DNA from: Sphingobacterium wenxiniae
Lineage (GTDB): Bacteria; Bacteroidota; Bacteroidia; Sphingobacteriales; Sphingobacteriaceae
Assembly (NCBI RefSeq): GCF_900116225.1
Contig: NZ_FOZZ01000012.1
Location: 42,755 to 106,754, forward strand
Length of the DNA: 64,000 nt
Direction: 5' to 3'
In this document: positions 1-9,294 of the stretch, in pieces
Numbering within the stretch: position 1 is the stretch's first letter
Layout: each line of letters starts with the position of its first letter
Made by a program: the position numbers and the translations under genes
The notes under the pieces: generated by a model
The model's database searches: none
What the model saw: the letters and a program-made list of their open reading frames with translations, nothing else
Told to the model about the DNA's origin: nothing

Positions 1-1029
1 CTTTTTATTGCCGGATTTACGCTTTTTGCAGTATATGCTGAGCGAAAAATTGCCGGATTTGTGCAGGACAGGCTGGGACCAATGGAAACAGGCAAATATG
101 GTCTGATACAGACTATTGCCGACATCCTCAAGCTTATTCAAAAAGAGTTTATCACCCCATCTGCTGCCGATAAGGCACTATTCCTAACCGCTCCAGTTAT
201 TATTTTCGTGGCGGTATTTATCGGATACAGTGTAGTTCCATGGGCACCTGATTTTCTGCCCACCAATACCAATACTGGATTGTTCTTTATTCTAGCCATT
301 GTCTCCATCGATGCCATCGGTATTTTGATGGCAGGCTGGGGTTCCAACAACAAATACTCTTTATTGGGTGCGATACGTGCCATTGCGCAAATGGTATCTT
401 ACGAAATACCGGTAGGGCTATCCTTGATTTCGGCGATCATGATTACCCAAACCTTAAATCTTAATGAAATTGCAGACCTACAAGGCATTCATTCACCGGA
501 AATCATCTATTTCATGGGGTTTTGGGATGTAACCGACATCGGTGGGCTGTTTGCTTGGCATATCTTCCAAGCGCCACACCTTTTAGTCGTGTATATCATT
601 TTCTTCATTGCGACACTTGCAGAATGTAACAGGGCACCTTTTGATATTCCAGAAGCAGAATCCGAACTGATTGGGGGTTTCCATACAGAATATGGAGGGA
701 TTAAATTTGCTTTTTTGTTCTTAGCTGAGTATGCCATGATGTTCTTAGTTTCTATACTGGGCGTCATTATCTTCTTAGGCGGATGGAATACCCCTCTGCC
801 CAACATCGGCAGCTTGCGATTGGCCGATTGGACGACCGGTTTAGGCTGGGGACTTTTCTGGACAGTAAGTAAGTCACTTTTAATTGTAGGTATCCAGATG
901 TGGGTACGCTGGACTCTCCCCCGCTTTCGGGCAGACCAGTTGATGACCCTCTGTTGGAAAATATTAATCCCGGTCGCTTTCGTATGCATGGCAATCTCAG
1001 GATTATGGCGGATTTTAGTTATTGTATAA
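1..1029 (+). CDS. nuoH: NADH-quinone oxidoreductase subunit H, 5'-truncated
   Basis: Membrane subunit of respiratory complex I next to the quinone site. The frame is open from base 1 with 342 codons visible; the family is about 325-350 residues and the AERKIAGF..QDRLGP loop normally sits some 40 residues in, so only the extreme N-terminus lies outside the window. Several hydrophobic helices are visible, and the conserved AECNRAPFDIPEAESELI loop with its acidic residues near the quinone chamber is intact. The GTG at 61 is inside the gene and is not a credible start. The stop overlaps the start of nuoI, as expected in a translationally coupled operon. Certain as to family. Confidence 0.96.
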   Translation, partial: LFIAGFTLFAVYAERKIAGFVQDRLGPMETGKYGLIQTIADILKLIQKEFITPSAADKALFLTAPVIIFVAVFIGYSVVPWAPDFLPTNTNTGLFFILAIVSIDAIGILMAGWGSNNKYSLLGAIRAIAQMVSYEIPVGLSLISAIMITQTLNLNEIADLQGIHSPEIIYFMGFWDVTDIGGLFAWHIFQAPHLLVVYIIFFIATLAECNRAPFDIPEAESELIGGFHTEYGGIKFAFLFLAEYAMMFLVSILGVIIFLGGWNTPLPNIGSLRLADWTTGLGWGLFWTVSKSLLIVGIQMWVRWTLPRFRADQLMTLCWKILIPVAFVCMAISGLWRILVIV

Positions 1030-1597
1030 CGCTTTGGTATTAAAAACAACCATACAAGGATTTTTAACTGCTGTCAAAGGGCTTCTTTTGACGGTACGCC
1101 ACCTTTTTGCTGCCCGCAAATCGCGGGAGACGATAGACATACGGGATGAAAAATATTTCGAAAAGCAGGAAGGCGTCACAACCGTACAATATCCCAAAGA
1201 AAAAATGCCTATCCCCGAGGTAGGGCGCTATCAACTGCATGTAGAGATTGACGACTGTATCGTATGCGATTTATGTGCCAAAGCTTGTCCCGTGGACTGT
1301 ATTGCTATCGAATCCATCAAATCTCCCGAAGCTATTGGCAAAACTTCCGATGGCAGTGTGAAAAGATTATACGCAGCTCAGTTTGATATCGACATGGCTA
1401 AGTGTATGTATTGTGGGCTTTGTACAGTAGTATGCCCCACAGAATGTATTACGATGACCAATCAATACGACAAAAGCACTTCGAAATTAACAGACTTAAT
1501 ATATGGTTTTACGGAGATGACCACGGAAGAAGTTGCTCAACGCAAGGAAGAGTGGACCCGTTTCCAAGCTGAGAAGGAGGCAGCAAAGAAAAAATAA
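1022..1597 (+). CDS. nuoI: NADH-quinone oxidoreductase subunit I (2x[4Fe-4S] ferredoxin-like)
   Basis: Carries clusters N6a/N6b that pass electrons toward the quinone in the hydrophilic arm of complex I. Two CxxCxxCxxxCP motifs are visible, at Cys79/82/85/89 and Cys128/131/134/138 by the numbering from the upstream start. There is no ATG near the 5' end; the frame begins with TTG at 1022, overlapping the nuoH stop, or with a second TTG at 1034. Length 191 residues, somewhat longer than the E. coli protein (180) because of a Lys/Glu-rich tail. Start choice is uncertain, function is not. Confidence 0.95.
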   Translation: MYNALVLKTTIQGFLTAVKGLLLTVRHLFAARKSRETIDIRDEKYFEKQEGVTTVQYPKEKMPIPEVGRYQLHVEIDDCIVCDLCAKACPVDCIAIESIKSPEAIGKTSDGSVKRLYAAQFDIDMAKCMYCGLCTVVCPTECITMTNQYDKSTSKLTDLIYGFTEMTTEEVAQRKEEWTRFQAEKEAAKKK

Positions 1598-1598
1598 G

Positions 1599-2141
1599 AT
1601 GGAAGAAATACTCTTTTATGCCTTTGCTACTTTAGCGATCACCGCAGCACTTTTGGTGGTCAACATCCGAAACACTGCTCGGGCACTATTCCTATTCTTC
1701 GTCGTGCTATTTGCTATGGCCGGACTCTATCTTTTTGCTTTAGCAGATTTTGTAGCCATTACCCAGATTTTAGTCTATGTCGGCGGCGTGTTAATTTTAC
1801 TGATATTCGCCTTTATGCTATCCAATAAAGAACTATTAGCAGACTTACAGAACACTTCCAGGAAGTTCATTTCATTGCCAAATTGGCAATCGGCTCTTCT
1901 ATCGCTTGCCTTTCTGAGCGTGATGCTCTATGCTTTCTGGGGATGGAAACAGCACACCCCCGATTGGATTATAGAATCTCAACGACAGGGTACGGTTATC
2001 CAAGCTACGGACAACAACATTGGAACCCTTGGGTTCAAGTTCATGACACAATATGTGCTCCCTTTTGAAGTGATTTCGATTTTTCTCATGATGGCATTGA
2101 TCGGTGCTGCCCACTTATCCAGAAAGGGGGATAGCGTATGA
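1599..2141 (+). CDS. nuoJ: NADH-quinone oxidoreductase subunit J
   Basis: Proton-channel-adjacent membrane subunit (ND6 homologue). I place the start at the ATG at 1599, one base after the nuoI stop, giving 180 residues; the frame extends upstream to 1533 but that part lies in nuoI. Five hydrophobic segments are visible, and the third contains the glycine-rich VYVGGVLILLIFAFML stretch that forms the pi-bulge helix in NuoJ. The C-terminus overlaps nuoK by four bases (ATGA), which suggests coupled translation. Confidence 0.94.
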   Translation: MEEILFYAFATLAITAALLVVNIRNTARALFLFFVVLFAMAGLYLFALADFVAITQILVYVGGVLILLIFAFMLSNKELLADLQNTSRKFISLPNWQSALLSLAFLSVMLYAFWGWKQHTPDWIIESQRQGTVIQATDNNIGTLGFKFMTQYVLPFEVISIFLMMALIGAAHLSRKGDSV

Positions 2142-2443
2142 TTACTTTAACCCATTTCCTTGTCGTCAGTGCTTGTATATTTTGTATCGGACTCTACGCT
2201 GTTTTAGCAAAACGGAACAGCATTATGATTTTAGTAGGCATTGAGTTGATGATTAACGCTGCTATTTTGAATTTCGTAGCCTTTGGGAAATACGACAAAC
2301 TTCAGTATGGAGGGCAGGTTTTTGCTCTATTCGCTATTGTTCTGGCGGCGGCAGCTGTGGCTGTAGGGTTGGCCATCATATTGAACGTGTATCGACACTA
2401 CAAAACCATCAACCCACAGAAAATAAACGAATTAAAAGATTAG
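2138..2443 (+). CDS. nuoK: NADH-quinone oxidoreductase subunit K
   Basis: 101-residue ND4L homologue with three transmembrane helices, the usual length. The two membrane-embedded glutamates of the family are present, one in GIELMINAAILNFVAF and the NuoK-typical ALFAIVLAAAAVAVGLAI helix follows. It starts at the ATG overlapping the nuoJ stop and is followed within a few bases by nuoL. Acts in proton translocation by complex I. Confidence 0.95.
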   Translation: MITLTHFLVVSACIFCIGLYAVLAKRNSIMILVGIELMINAAILNFVAFGKYDKLQYGGQVFALFAIVLAAAAVAVGLAIILNVYRHYKTINPQKINELKD

Positions 2444-2456
2444 TTTGGATTCCTTG

Positions 2457-4451
2457 ATGCACATATCGCCCATTTATGCCAGCATGCTTGTCGTGCTATT
2501 GCCTTTTTTGGCTTTCCTTATACAGGCTATCTTAGGGAAGAAATCTATTTCGGGCAATATTAGCTTGGCGGCTATCATATTAAGCACAGTTATTAGCCTA
2601 TGCATCGTATTTTTTGAGGTGTGGAACCAATCTCCTATCAACGAAAGATGGGCTTGGTTTACCATAGGTAAAAACACCTTTTATATTGGGATATTGCTTA
2701 ATAACCTAACCGTATTGATGCAACTATTGGTCTGTGTAATTGCACTTCCTGTACACATCTATTCCCGGGCCTATATGAAAGATGATGCAGGCATACATCG
2801 TTATTGGATGTATCTCAGCCTTTTCTGTTTTGCCATGTTAGGTCTCACGGTTTCCATCAATCTTTTTCAGCTCTATATCTTTTGGGAATTGGTTGGCTTT
2901 GCTTCTTACCTGCTTATTGGCTATTGGTTTACTAAAGAGTCTGCGGCACAAGCAAATAAAAAAGCTTTTCTAATCAACCGTATAGGTGATATTGGTTTTC
3001 TGATTGGTATTGCATTGGTTTATGCCCATTTTGGCACATTGGATTTGGTAGAACTGTTTGGCAAAGACGGCAACACAATCTTGGTTGATAAAAATGTTGC
3101 TTGGCTGAGCATTGCCGGCATAGCCTTTTTCTTGGGGGCTATGGCAAAATCCGCACAATTCCCTTTGCACGTCTGGTTGCCTGATGCGATGGAGGGGCCG
3201 ACCTCCGTTTCTTCGTTGATACATGCCGCAACCATGGTGGCTGCTGGGGTATTTTTACTCTCTACCGTATTCCCATTATTCAATACATTTGTGCTCCTAA
3301 TTATCACCATTATTGGTTGTATTACGGCCCTTTCTGCTGCTATCTTTGCGTTGGCACAATACGACATTAAAAAGATTCTGGCCTTTTCCACCATCTCTCA
3401 ACTGGGTTTTATGATGGTCGCCGTGGGTATTGGTGCATGGGATGCTGCTATGTTCCATTTAACCACCCACGCCTTCTTCAAATGTTTACTGTTCCTTTCC
3501 GCAGGTGCTGTCATCCACGAAATGGCACATTTTAAAGCACATGAAAAATTGGATATAGATCCACAGGATTTACGCAACATGGGGGGCTTACGAAAATATA
3601 TGCCTAAAACTTTTGGCTTAATGGTGATTGCTTCTTTAGCCTTGGCAGGTTTTCCATTAACCTCCGGTTATCTTTCCAAAGATAGTATTGTGGTGTCGGC
3701 CTATGAGTGGGCATCAGCGTTAGGAACCTGGCACCTTCTTATTCCTTTGACCTTGATTACAGTCAGTATCCTTACGGCTTTCTATATTGGACGTTTAATA
3801 TTCAAAGCCTTCTTTGGTCGTTTTGCGTTTGAACAAAATAACAGCAGTCCAGCACTTCATGAAGCATCATCGACAATGCTCTGGCCTATGGGCTTTTTAG
3901 CAGCATGTTCTTTATTTGTTGCCTTTGGATGGACCCCCATAGATTACCATAATACTTGGCTGATGCATGGGTTTCATGTGAAAAGTACTGCAACTGCCAT
4001 TCCCATGGCACATAGCATCATTCCACTTATATTGACCCTTGGAGCAGTTGTGGCTTGGGGGATTGGCTGGCGTTGGTATGTGAAAGCAGCATATCCACTT
4101 AACCCTAACAACAGCCTGATTGTATTTGCTAACCGTCAAGGCTATCTGAACGAAATTAACAACCTGTTATTTGTTCAAGGCACCGTAAAACTTAGCCAGC
4201 TATGTTATGGCTTCGACCGAACTATAATCGATGGTATTACATATGTTGTGAGTGGAATTACAAAAGGACTTTCATCCTTTGCCAATTGGTTTGACAAATA
4301 CATTGTGGACGGCATTGTTAATCTTATCGGTAGACTGGCTTATCTTATCGGACACTTAGTCCGAAAAGTACAGAACGGGAGAATACAGAACTATCTGGGC
4401 TTTGCCCTGACTGTCGTCGTATTAGGAATTATATACTTGATAATTAAATAA
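2457..4451 (+). CDS. nuoL: NADH-quinone oxidoreductase subunit L
   Basis: Distal antiporter-like proton-pumping subunit of complex I (ND5). About 664 residues from the ATG at 2457; an in-frame TTG at 2445 directly behind the nuoK stop is an alternative start. The antiporter core is clear: FWELVGFASYLLIGYWF with the conserved Glu, the LPDAMEGPTSVSSLIHAATMV segment (here interrupted for brevity) with its Lys/His partners, and a long C-terminal part forming the lateral helix. The final 30 residues form another hydrophobic segment. Operon position between nuoK and nuoM is canonical. Confidence 0.95.
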   Translation: MHISPIYASMLVVLLPFLAFLIQAILGKKSISGNISLAAIILSTVISLCIVFFEVWNQSPINERWAWFTIGKNTFYIGILLNNLTVLMQLLVCVIALPVHIYSRAYMKDDAGIHRYWMYLSLFCFAMLGLTVSINLFQLYIFWELVGFASYLLIGYWFTKESAAQANKKAFLINRIGDIGFLIGIALVYAHFGTLDLVELFGKDGNTILVDKNVAWLSIAGIAFFLGAMAKSAQFPLHVWLPDAMEGPTSVSSLIHAATMVAAGVFLLSTVFPLFNTFVLLIITIIGCITALSAAIFALAQYDIKKILAFSTISQLGFMMVAVGIGAWDAAMFHLTTHAFFKCLLFLSAGAVIHEMAHFKAHEKLDIDPQDLRNMGGLRKYMPKTFGLMVIASLALAGFPLTSGYLSKDSIVVSAYEWASALGTWHLLIPLTLITVSILTAFYIGRLIFKAFFGRFAFEQNNSSPALHEASSTMLWPMGFLAACSLFVAFGWTPIDYHNTWLMHGFHVKSTATAIPMAHSIIPLILTLGAVVAWGIGWRWYVKAAYPLNPNNSLIVFANRQGYLNEINNLLFVQGTVKLSQLCYGFDRTIIDGITYVVSGITKGLSSFANWFDKYIVDGIVNLIGRLAYLIGHLVRKVQNGRIQNYLGFALTVVVLGIIYLIIK

Positions 4452-4453
4452 AG

Positions 4454-6058
4454 ATGGGGCTATTATCCATACTCATATTTTTACCCTTGCTCGCCGCCTT
4501 ATTGATTTTGGCTTTGCCAACTTCATCCAAAGGTGCGTATAAATACATTGCCTTAGGCTTTACAGCATTACAGTTTGTCCTGGCAGGTTATCTATATACG
4601 AACTTCCAGACCGAAATGGGAGGCATCAACCAACTGGAGGGCTATCAATTTGTCGAACAGTTATCCTGGATACGGATGGATTTAGGGACAATGGGCAAGC
4701 TTGAGATCGACTACTTATTAGGTGTAGATGGTGTAGCAATGCCATTACTTGTCCTCAGCACCTTGGTGATGCTGATGGGTGTCGGAGCTTCATGGAACAT
4801 ACAGAAAAGTACCAAAGGCTATTTTGCGCTATTGATGATCCTTAACACAGCAGTGATGGGTATTTTTTGTGCTTTGGATTTCTTCCTATTCTACGTGTTC
4901 TATGAAGTTATGCTCCTACCGCTCTACTTCCTCATCGGAATATGGGGGGGCGAGCGTCGGGAATATGCCGCCATTAAGTTCTTCATCTATACTCTTTTCG
5001 GTTCGGTATTCATGCTCTTGGTTATCGTAGGCCTTTATTTTTCGGTTATCAATCCTGCAACAGGTGCGCACACCTTCAATATGTTGCACATGATGAATCC
5101 ACAAAATTATGTACCAGGCTCTTTCTTTGACTGGGCTAGTAATATCCACGAAATATATGGTATCCCTGCACGTTTAATAGGCTTCATTGTATTATTCATC
5201 GCTTTTGCCATTAAAGTACCGATTGTGCCTTTACATACTTGGCTACCCGATGCCCACGTTGAAGCTCCGACCCCCGTATCGATTATCTTAGCCGGTATAC
5301 TCCTTAAAATAGGAGGCTACGGTATCATTCGTGTGTGTTACAGTATTTTCCCCGATATAGCGGCTCAAACCAATTGGTGGTTAGGGTTGATCGGTGTGGT
5401 ATCGATTCTTTATGGCGCATTGAATGCCTTAGCACAAAAAGATTTGAAGAGGATGATTGCTTACTCTTCCGTATCCCACATGGGGTTTGTCATCTTAGGC
5501 GTCGCTTCGTTAACAGCAGAAGGCATTTCCGGCGCTATGTTCCAAATGGTTTCCCATGGGTTTCTAAGTGCTGCTCTATTCTTCTTGGTTGGTGTATTAT
5601 ATGACCGTGTGCATGATCGGTATATCGATAATTTCCGTGGACTGGCGACTGTCATGCCTAAATATACAGCTTTCGTAGCCATAGCCTTTTTTGCATCTTT
5701 AGGATTGCCTGGTTTCTCCGCTTTTATTGGTGAGGCATTTGTCATTATCGGGACCTTTAATGCTGAAAGTATGGCGACAGGTATTCCACGGTGGATGGCA
5801 ATAGCAGGGTCGGTAGGGATCCTTTTGAGTGCAGCTTATTTTCTGTGGACATTGCAACGCATGTTTTTCGGACAAACCTGGCTGCGCGGAGGAGAAGCCT
5901 GGGCAACGGCACTTACGGATGTAAGCATACGCGAACGGTTGATACTTTTCCCGACATTAGCTTTAGCTTTGGTATTGGGGATTATCCCTTCGTTGGTTTT
6001 CAACCAATTGAATGCATCTGTATTACAGCTTTTGGAAACGATTAAACCCTATTTGTAG
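4454..6058 (+). CDS. nuoM: NADH-quinone oxidoreductase subunit M
   Basis: Second antiporter-like subunit (ND4), 534 residues with about 14 hydrophobic helices. The conserved FYEVMLLPLYFLIGIWGG helix with the essential Glu, the PLHTWLPDAHVEAPTPVS segment and the KRMIAYSSVSHMGF segment are intact. Starts at ATG two bases after the nuoL stop. Unlike the previous genes, it is separated from nuoN by a 232-bp spacer rich in hairpins. Confidence 0.95.
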   Translation: MGLLSILIFLPLLAALLILALPTSSKGAYKYIALGFTALQFVLAGYLYTNFQTEMGGINQLEGYQFVEQLSWIRMDLGTMGKLEIDYLLGVDGVAMPLLVLSTLVMLMGVGASWNIQKSTKGYFALLMILNTAVMGIFCALDFFLFYVFYEVMLLPLYFLIGIWGGERREYAAIKFFIYTLFGSVFMLLVIVGLYFSVINPATGAHTFNMLHMMNPQNYVPGSFFDWASNIHEIYGIPARLIGFIVLFIAFAIKVPIVPLHTWLPDAHVEAPTPVSIILAGILLKIGGYGIIRVCYSIFPDIAAQTNWWLGLIGVVSILYGALNALAQKDLKRMIAYSSVSHMGFVILGVASLTAEGISGAMFQMVSHGFLSAALFFLVGVLYDRVHDRYIDNFRGLATVMPKYTAFVAIAFFASLGLPGFSAFIGEAFVIIGTFNAESMATGIPRWMAIAGSVGILLSAAYFLWTLQRMFFGQTWLRGGEAWATALTDVSIRERLILFPTLALALVLGIIPSLVFNQLNASVLQLLETIKPYL

Positions 6059-6067
6059 GTAGTTATG

Positions 6068-6186
6068 AGCAATTGTTATTCTTCGACAAGCTCAGAATGA
6101 CAATTGCTGAAAATAGATACCTTTCCTCTCGCAGGTTTAGCGAAGCGTAACCTGTGAGGATAAATAAGACAAGTTTATAACTTGTC
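6068..6186. repeat. Three consecutive hairpins between nuoM and nuoN
   Basis: An inverted repeat of 15 bp (6068-6082 with 6094-6108, one G:T-type mismatch) encloses TTCGACAAGCT; a second pairs CTCGCAGGTT near 6127 with AACCTGTGAG ending near 6158; a third is GACAAGTT/AACTTGTC at 6168-6186. None is followed by a long T-run, so they look like interspersed palindromic repeats or mRNA processing/stability elements rather than simple terminators. The rest of 6187-6290 shows nothing recognisable apart from an A-rich stretch. Confidence 0.6.
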
Positions 6187-6290
6187 AGTGAATAAACATC
6201 CCTGTTACAAGTTACATTGCATTAAACTTGCGACAGAGAGGGATAAAAATAAAAAAACAGCCCCGCAGGGGGGTAATATGATAACAAAAC

Positions 6291-7754
6291 GTGGATAACA
6301 TCAGCAACATATTAGACCACATCATTGCTTCTGTTTCGGTTTTCAAACCGGAGCTCAGCTTAATGTTGGCGTTTATCGTCTGTATTTTGGTAAGCCTGTT
6401 CTTCAAGAAACAAGGTGGTCAAAGCGCATTTGTGGTAAGCTTATTAGGCTATGGAATATCTGCTTATTTTCTGATTGTTCAAATCGACCAACCCACCACA
6501 GCCTTTTCTGGCATGTTGCTGGTTGACAATGTTTCCGTGTACGCCCGCTTGCTGATTATTGCAGGAGCTATCCTTTCCGCCCTGTTTATCCAACAACGAC
6601 ATACGGACAATAACGGTGATGCATATAGTATATTAATTGCTGCAACCATAGGAACCAGTTTACTTACGGTCACTTCGCACTGGCTTTTGGCCTTTATTGC
6701 CATTGAAACCGTGTCTATCGCATCCTACGTTCTTGTCGGATATTTTTCCAAGAATAAACAGCAATCCGAGGCAGCCATGAAATACGTGTTATTCGGTTCC
6801 GTATGTGCTGCCGTTATGCTTTATGGACTTTCGTTGATTTACGGGTTAACCGGAAATCTGGATTTCCAAGCCCAGTCCCATTTGCAGGGTTTGATGAGTG
6901 CTCCCGAACCGGTTATTATCATCGCTCTGCTTTTTGTTTTTGTCGGGATGGGGTTTAAGCTCAGCTTTGTACCTTTCCATATTTGGAGTCCCGATGTCTA
7001 CCAAGGCGCTCCCACTGCCATAACGGCTTTTCTTTCCACCTTGCCGAAGATAGGTGCTATTATTTTATTTAGTCGATTGTATCAAGCTTGGGCAAGTTCT
7101 TTATTCTATTTTTCAGAACTCACCTTCTGGTTTATCGCAATAGTCGCTATAGCCAGTATGTTAGCAGGTAATCTTGCTGCCTTAAGACAGCACGATGCGA
7201 AGCGTTTAATGGCCTACTCCTCTATTGGCCATACAGGATTTCTATTAATGGCAGTATTGGCCTACCAAAATTCTTTTGCATACCTGCTGTTTTATCTAAT
7301 AGCCTATGTATTAATGAACTTTGCGGCTTTCCTATTTATTGTCCGCATCGAACAGCAAACCCTTTCTTCTGATATTCGTTCATACGCTGGGTTAGGTAAG
7401 AAGATGCCTTTATTATTTACCGCATTTACGATTACCGCCATTTCCCTGATAGGCATTCCCCCAACGATGGGATTCTTCGGAAAACTCTTAATTTTTACCC
7501 AAGTATTCGACATTTATCAACTCTCGCGGGACTGGATATACGTATTATTGCTCTGTGTAGGTGCCTTAACCTCTGTTATTTCCCTGTTTTTTTACTTCAA
7601 AATCCCTCTTTACGCTTTTCTTCGTCAAAGTGAGGAACCGATTGAGCTGAAGAAGCAAAACAACGTATTGCTCTTCTATATTGGTATTTTGTTGACCTTA
7701 GCACTGGTTGTACTTGGGTTATTCCCTTCGGTATTATTAAACGCATTGCAATAA
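6291..7754 (+). CDS. nuoN: NADH-quinone oxidoreductase subunit N
   Basis: Third antiporter-like proton pump subunit (ND2), 487 residues. IETVSIASYVLVGYF with the conserved Glu, PFHIWSPDVYQGAPTAITAF and KRLMAYSSIGHTGF are present. The start chosen is GTG at 6291; no ATG lies close upstream in frame, and the homologous N-terminus begins about there. It is the last nuo gene: glycosyltransferase genes follow. Confidence 0.94.
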   Translation: MDNISNILDHIIASVSVFKPELSLMLAFIVCILVSLFFKKQGGQSAFVVSLLGYGISAYFLIVQIDQPTTAFSGMLLVDNVSVYARLLIIAGAILSALFIQQRHTDNNGDAYSILIAATIGTSLLTVTSHWLLAFIAIETVSIASYVLVGYFSKNKQQSEAAMKYVLFGSVCAAVMLYGLSLIYGLTGNLDFQAQSHLQGLMSAPEPVIIIALLFVFVGMGFKLSFVPFHIWSPDVYQGAPTAITAFLSTLPKIGAIILFSRLYQAWASSLFYFSELTFWFIAIVAIASMLAGNLAALRQHDAKRLMAYSSIGHTGFLLMAVLAYQNSFAYLLFYLIAYVLMNFAAFLFIVRIEQQTLSSDIRSYAGLGKKMPLLFTAFTITAISLIGIPPTMGFFGKLLIFTQVFDIYQLSRDWIYVLLLCVGALTSVISLFFYFKIPLYAFLRQSEEPIELKKQNNVLLFYIGILLTLALVVLGLFPSVLLNALQ

Positions 7755-7784
7755 ATTCTTATAGGTAATTTAGGAATTAACTCC

Positions 7785-7792
7785 TAATTTTG
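7785..7792 (+). promoter_or_regulatory. Bacteroidota-type -7 box (TAATTTTG)
   Basis: Matches TAnnTTTG exactly and lies seven bases before the ATG at 7799, so a transcript from it would be nearly leaderless. No clear -33 TTTG was found. Confidence 0.35.
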
Positions 7793-7798
7793 TTGACT

Positions 7799-8515
7799 AT
7801 GGATGCTTACAAAGCAATTGTTATTACCCCGGTCAAAAATTCTCTAGAGAACACCTTAGAGACCATCAAAGCTATTAAGGAGAGCCAGGGGCAATACCTA
7901 TATTTCGTATACGATGATTTCAGTGACACCGAAACTTCTGTACAATTAAAGGAAAAGTCAGCAGAACAGGGTGTAACCTATATACACTTGTCTGAATTGA
8001 CAAATACACCTTCGCCCAATTATTTCACGGTCTTGAAAGATGCTCAGGCAAAAAGCTTACAGCACCAGCTTCCTTTGATTATTGTTGAATCAGACGTCGT
8101 TGTTCAAAAAAACACGCTACAAGAATTATTGTCTTTTGTCCAAAAAGAACCAAAGATAGGTATGGTCGGTGCTGTAACGGTTGACTATGACAACAAAATC
8201 AACTTCCCGTATTTAAAATTTGAATCAAAGGAAAGAAGACCTATCGCTACCGAGCGTAGTCTCAGCTTCTGCTGTACACTGTTGTCTATTGACTTTTTAC
8301 AACAATTCTCTTTCAATCAACTGGATCAAGGAAAAGATTGGTTCGACACCTCCATTTCCAATGCTTCCCTTTCCCATGGTTTCAAGAATTATGTTTTATT
8401 GAATATACCGGTATTGCATAAACCCCATGGCAGCCGCCCATGGAAACAACTGAAGTATACCAACCCATTAAAGTACTACTGGCTAAAGTTTACTAAAGGA
8501 CGCGATAAAATATAA
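7799..8515 (+). CDS. Glycosyltransferase family 2-like protein
   Basis: 238 residues from the ATG at 7799 (the frame extends two TTG codons further upstream, which overlap the predicted -7 box). The N-terminal half has the GT-A nucleotide-binding pattern: a first strand AIVITPVKNS, the YDDFSDT acidic turn, and an SDVVV motif in place of a canonical DxD at about residue 99. Short for GT2 enzymes, with no membrane helix, so probably a cytoplasmic transferase acting on a lipid-linked or protein acceptor. Two bases separate it from the next gene. Donor and acceptor cannot be read from the sequence. Confidence 0.75.
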   Translation: MDAYKAIVITPVKNSLENTLETIKAIKESQGQYLYFVYDDFSDTETSVQLKEKSAEQGVTYIHLSELTNTPSPNYFTVLKDAQAKSLQHQLPLIIVESDVVVQKNTLQELLSFVQKEPKIGMVGAVTVDYDNKINFPYLKFESKERRPIATERSLSFCCTLLSIDFLQQFSFNQLDQGKDWFDTSISNASLSHGFKNYVLLNIPVLHKPHGSRPWKQLKYTNPLKYYWLKFTKGRDKI

Positions 8516-8517
8516 AC

Positions 8518-9294
8518 ATGACTCCCGCAATAATCGACTATCCACATCAACTAACACACAGACACGGTGTGCCTTTTGTGGTATGGTGTTATTGGGAAGG
8601 GCCACCAATGACGGGTAACAGGCGGTTAAGTTTTGAATATCTGCAGGCGCATATCCAAGTCCCTATCTGCTTAATTACTCCTGACAACTTGCACCATTTT
8701 ATTGTTGAGGGACATCCCTTGCCGAGGGCTTTCAATCAACTTAGCATCGTTCATCGTTCAGACTACATCCGCGCTTATTTATTGCACCATTATGGCGGTG
8801 GTTGGCACGACATCAAGGCTACAGAAGTTTCTTATGAAAAGGTGTGGGAAGAATTTAGGAATGACGCCATTTGGATTGTGGGAAAACGGGAAATTGCTAA
8901 GGGTGCTGCAAAGATTTATAATGCAGATGGAGATTTTGTACCAGACCATTACCAAAAACTCATTGCTGTTCCTTCCTGGGTAGGCAGACCCCAAACCTCA
9001 TTGAGTGCTGACCTCCTATCCGGTATAGAAGCGATTATTGAGCAGAATGCCGATACCTTATTTATGTATCCGGCCAAGCATCCGAGAGAAAAGCGTATCT
9101 CTTCTAGAAATCCAATCAAGCGCCTTTTTACGATTATCAAATTCAAATACCAGAAACGGTCGATACATTACCCATTGGACTGGACATTATTTGGTAATGT
9201 GTTTCACCCGGCTATTTTGAAGTACCATCAACATGTATCCTTTAAACTACCAGCTGACAAGAGAAAGAATGCAGGGATATACCATCGAAGTTAG
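8518..9294 (+). CDS. Capsular-polysaccharide-synthesis-type sugar transferase
   Basis: 258 residues, resembling the Caps_synth/OCH1-like DxD sugar transferases: the WCYWEGPP opening, the SDYIRAYLLHHYGGGWHD segment and the GNVFHPA segment fit that family. The usual DxD after the GG(x)Y/W motif reads HDIKA here, which is a variant metal site. It follows the GT2-like gene by two bases and its end overlaps the opposite-strand glycosyltransferase by four bases (9291-9294). Substrate unknown. Confidence 0.7.
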   Translation: MTPAIIDYPHQLTHRHGVPFVVWCYWEGPPMTGNRRLSFEYLQAHIQVPICLITPDNLHHFIVEGHPLPRAFNQLSIVHRSDYIRAYLLHHYGGGWHDIKATEVSYEKVWEEFRNDAIWIVGKREIAKGAAKIYNADGDFVPDHYQKLIAVPSWVGRPQTSLSADLLSGIEAIIEQNADTLFMYPAKHPREKRISSRNPIKRLFTIIKFKYQKRSIHYPLDWTLFGNVFHPAILKYHQHVSFKLPADKRKNAGIYHRS

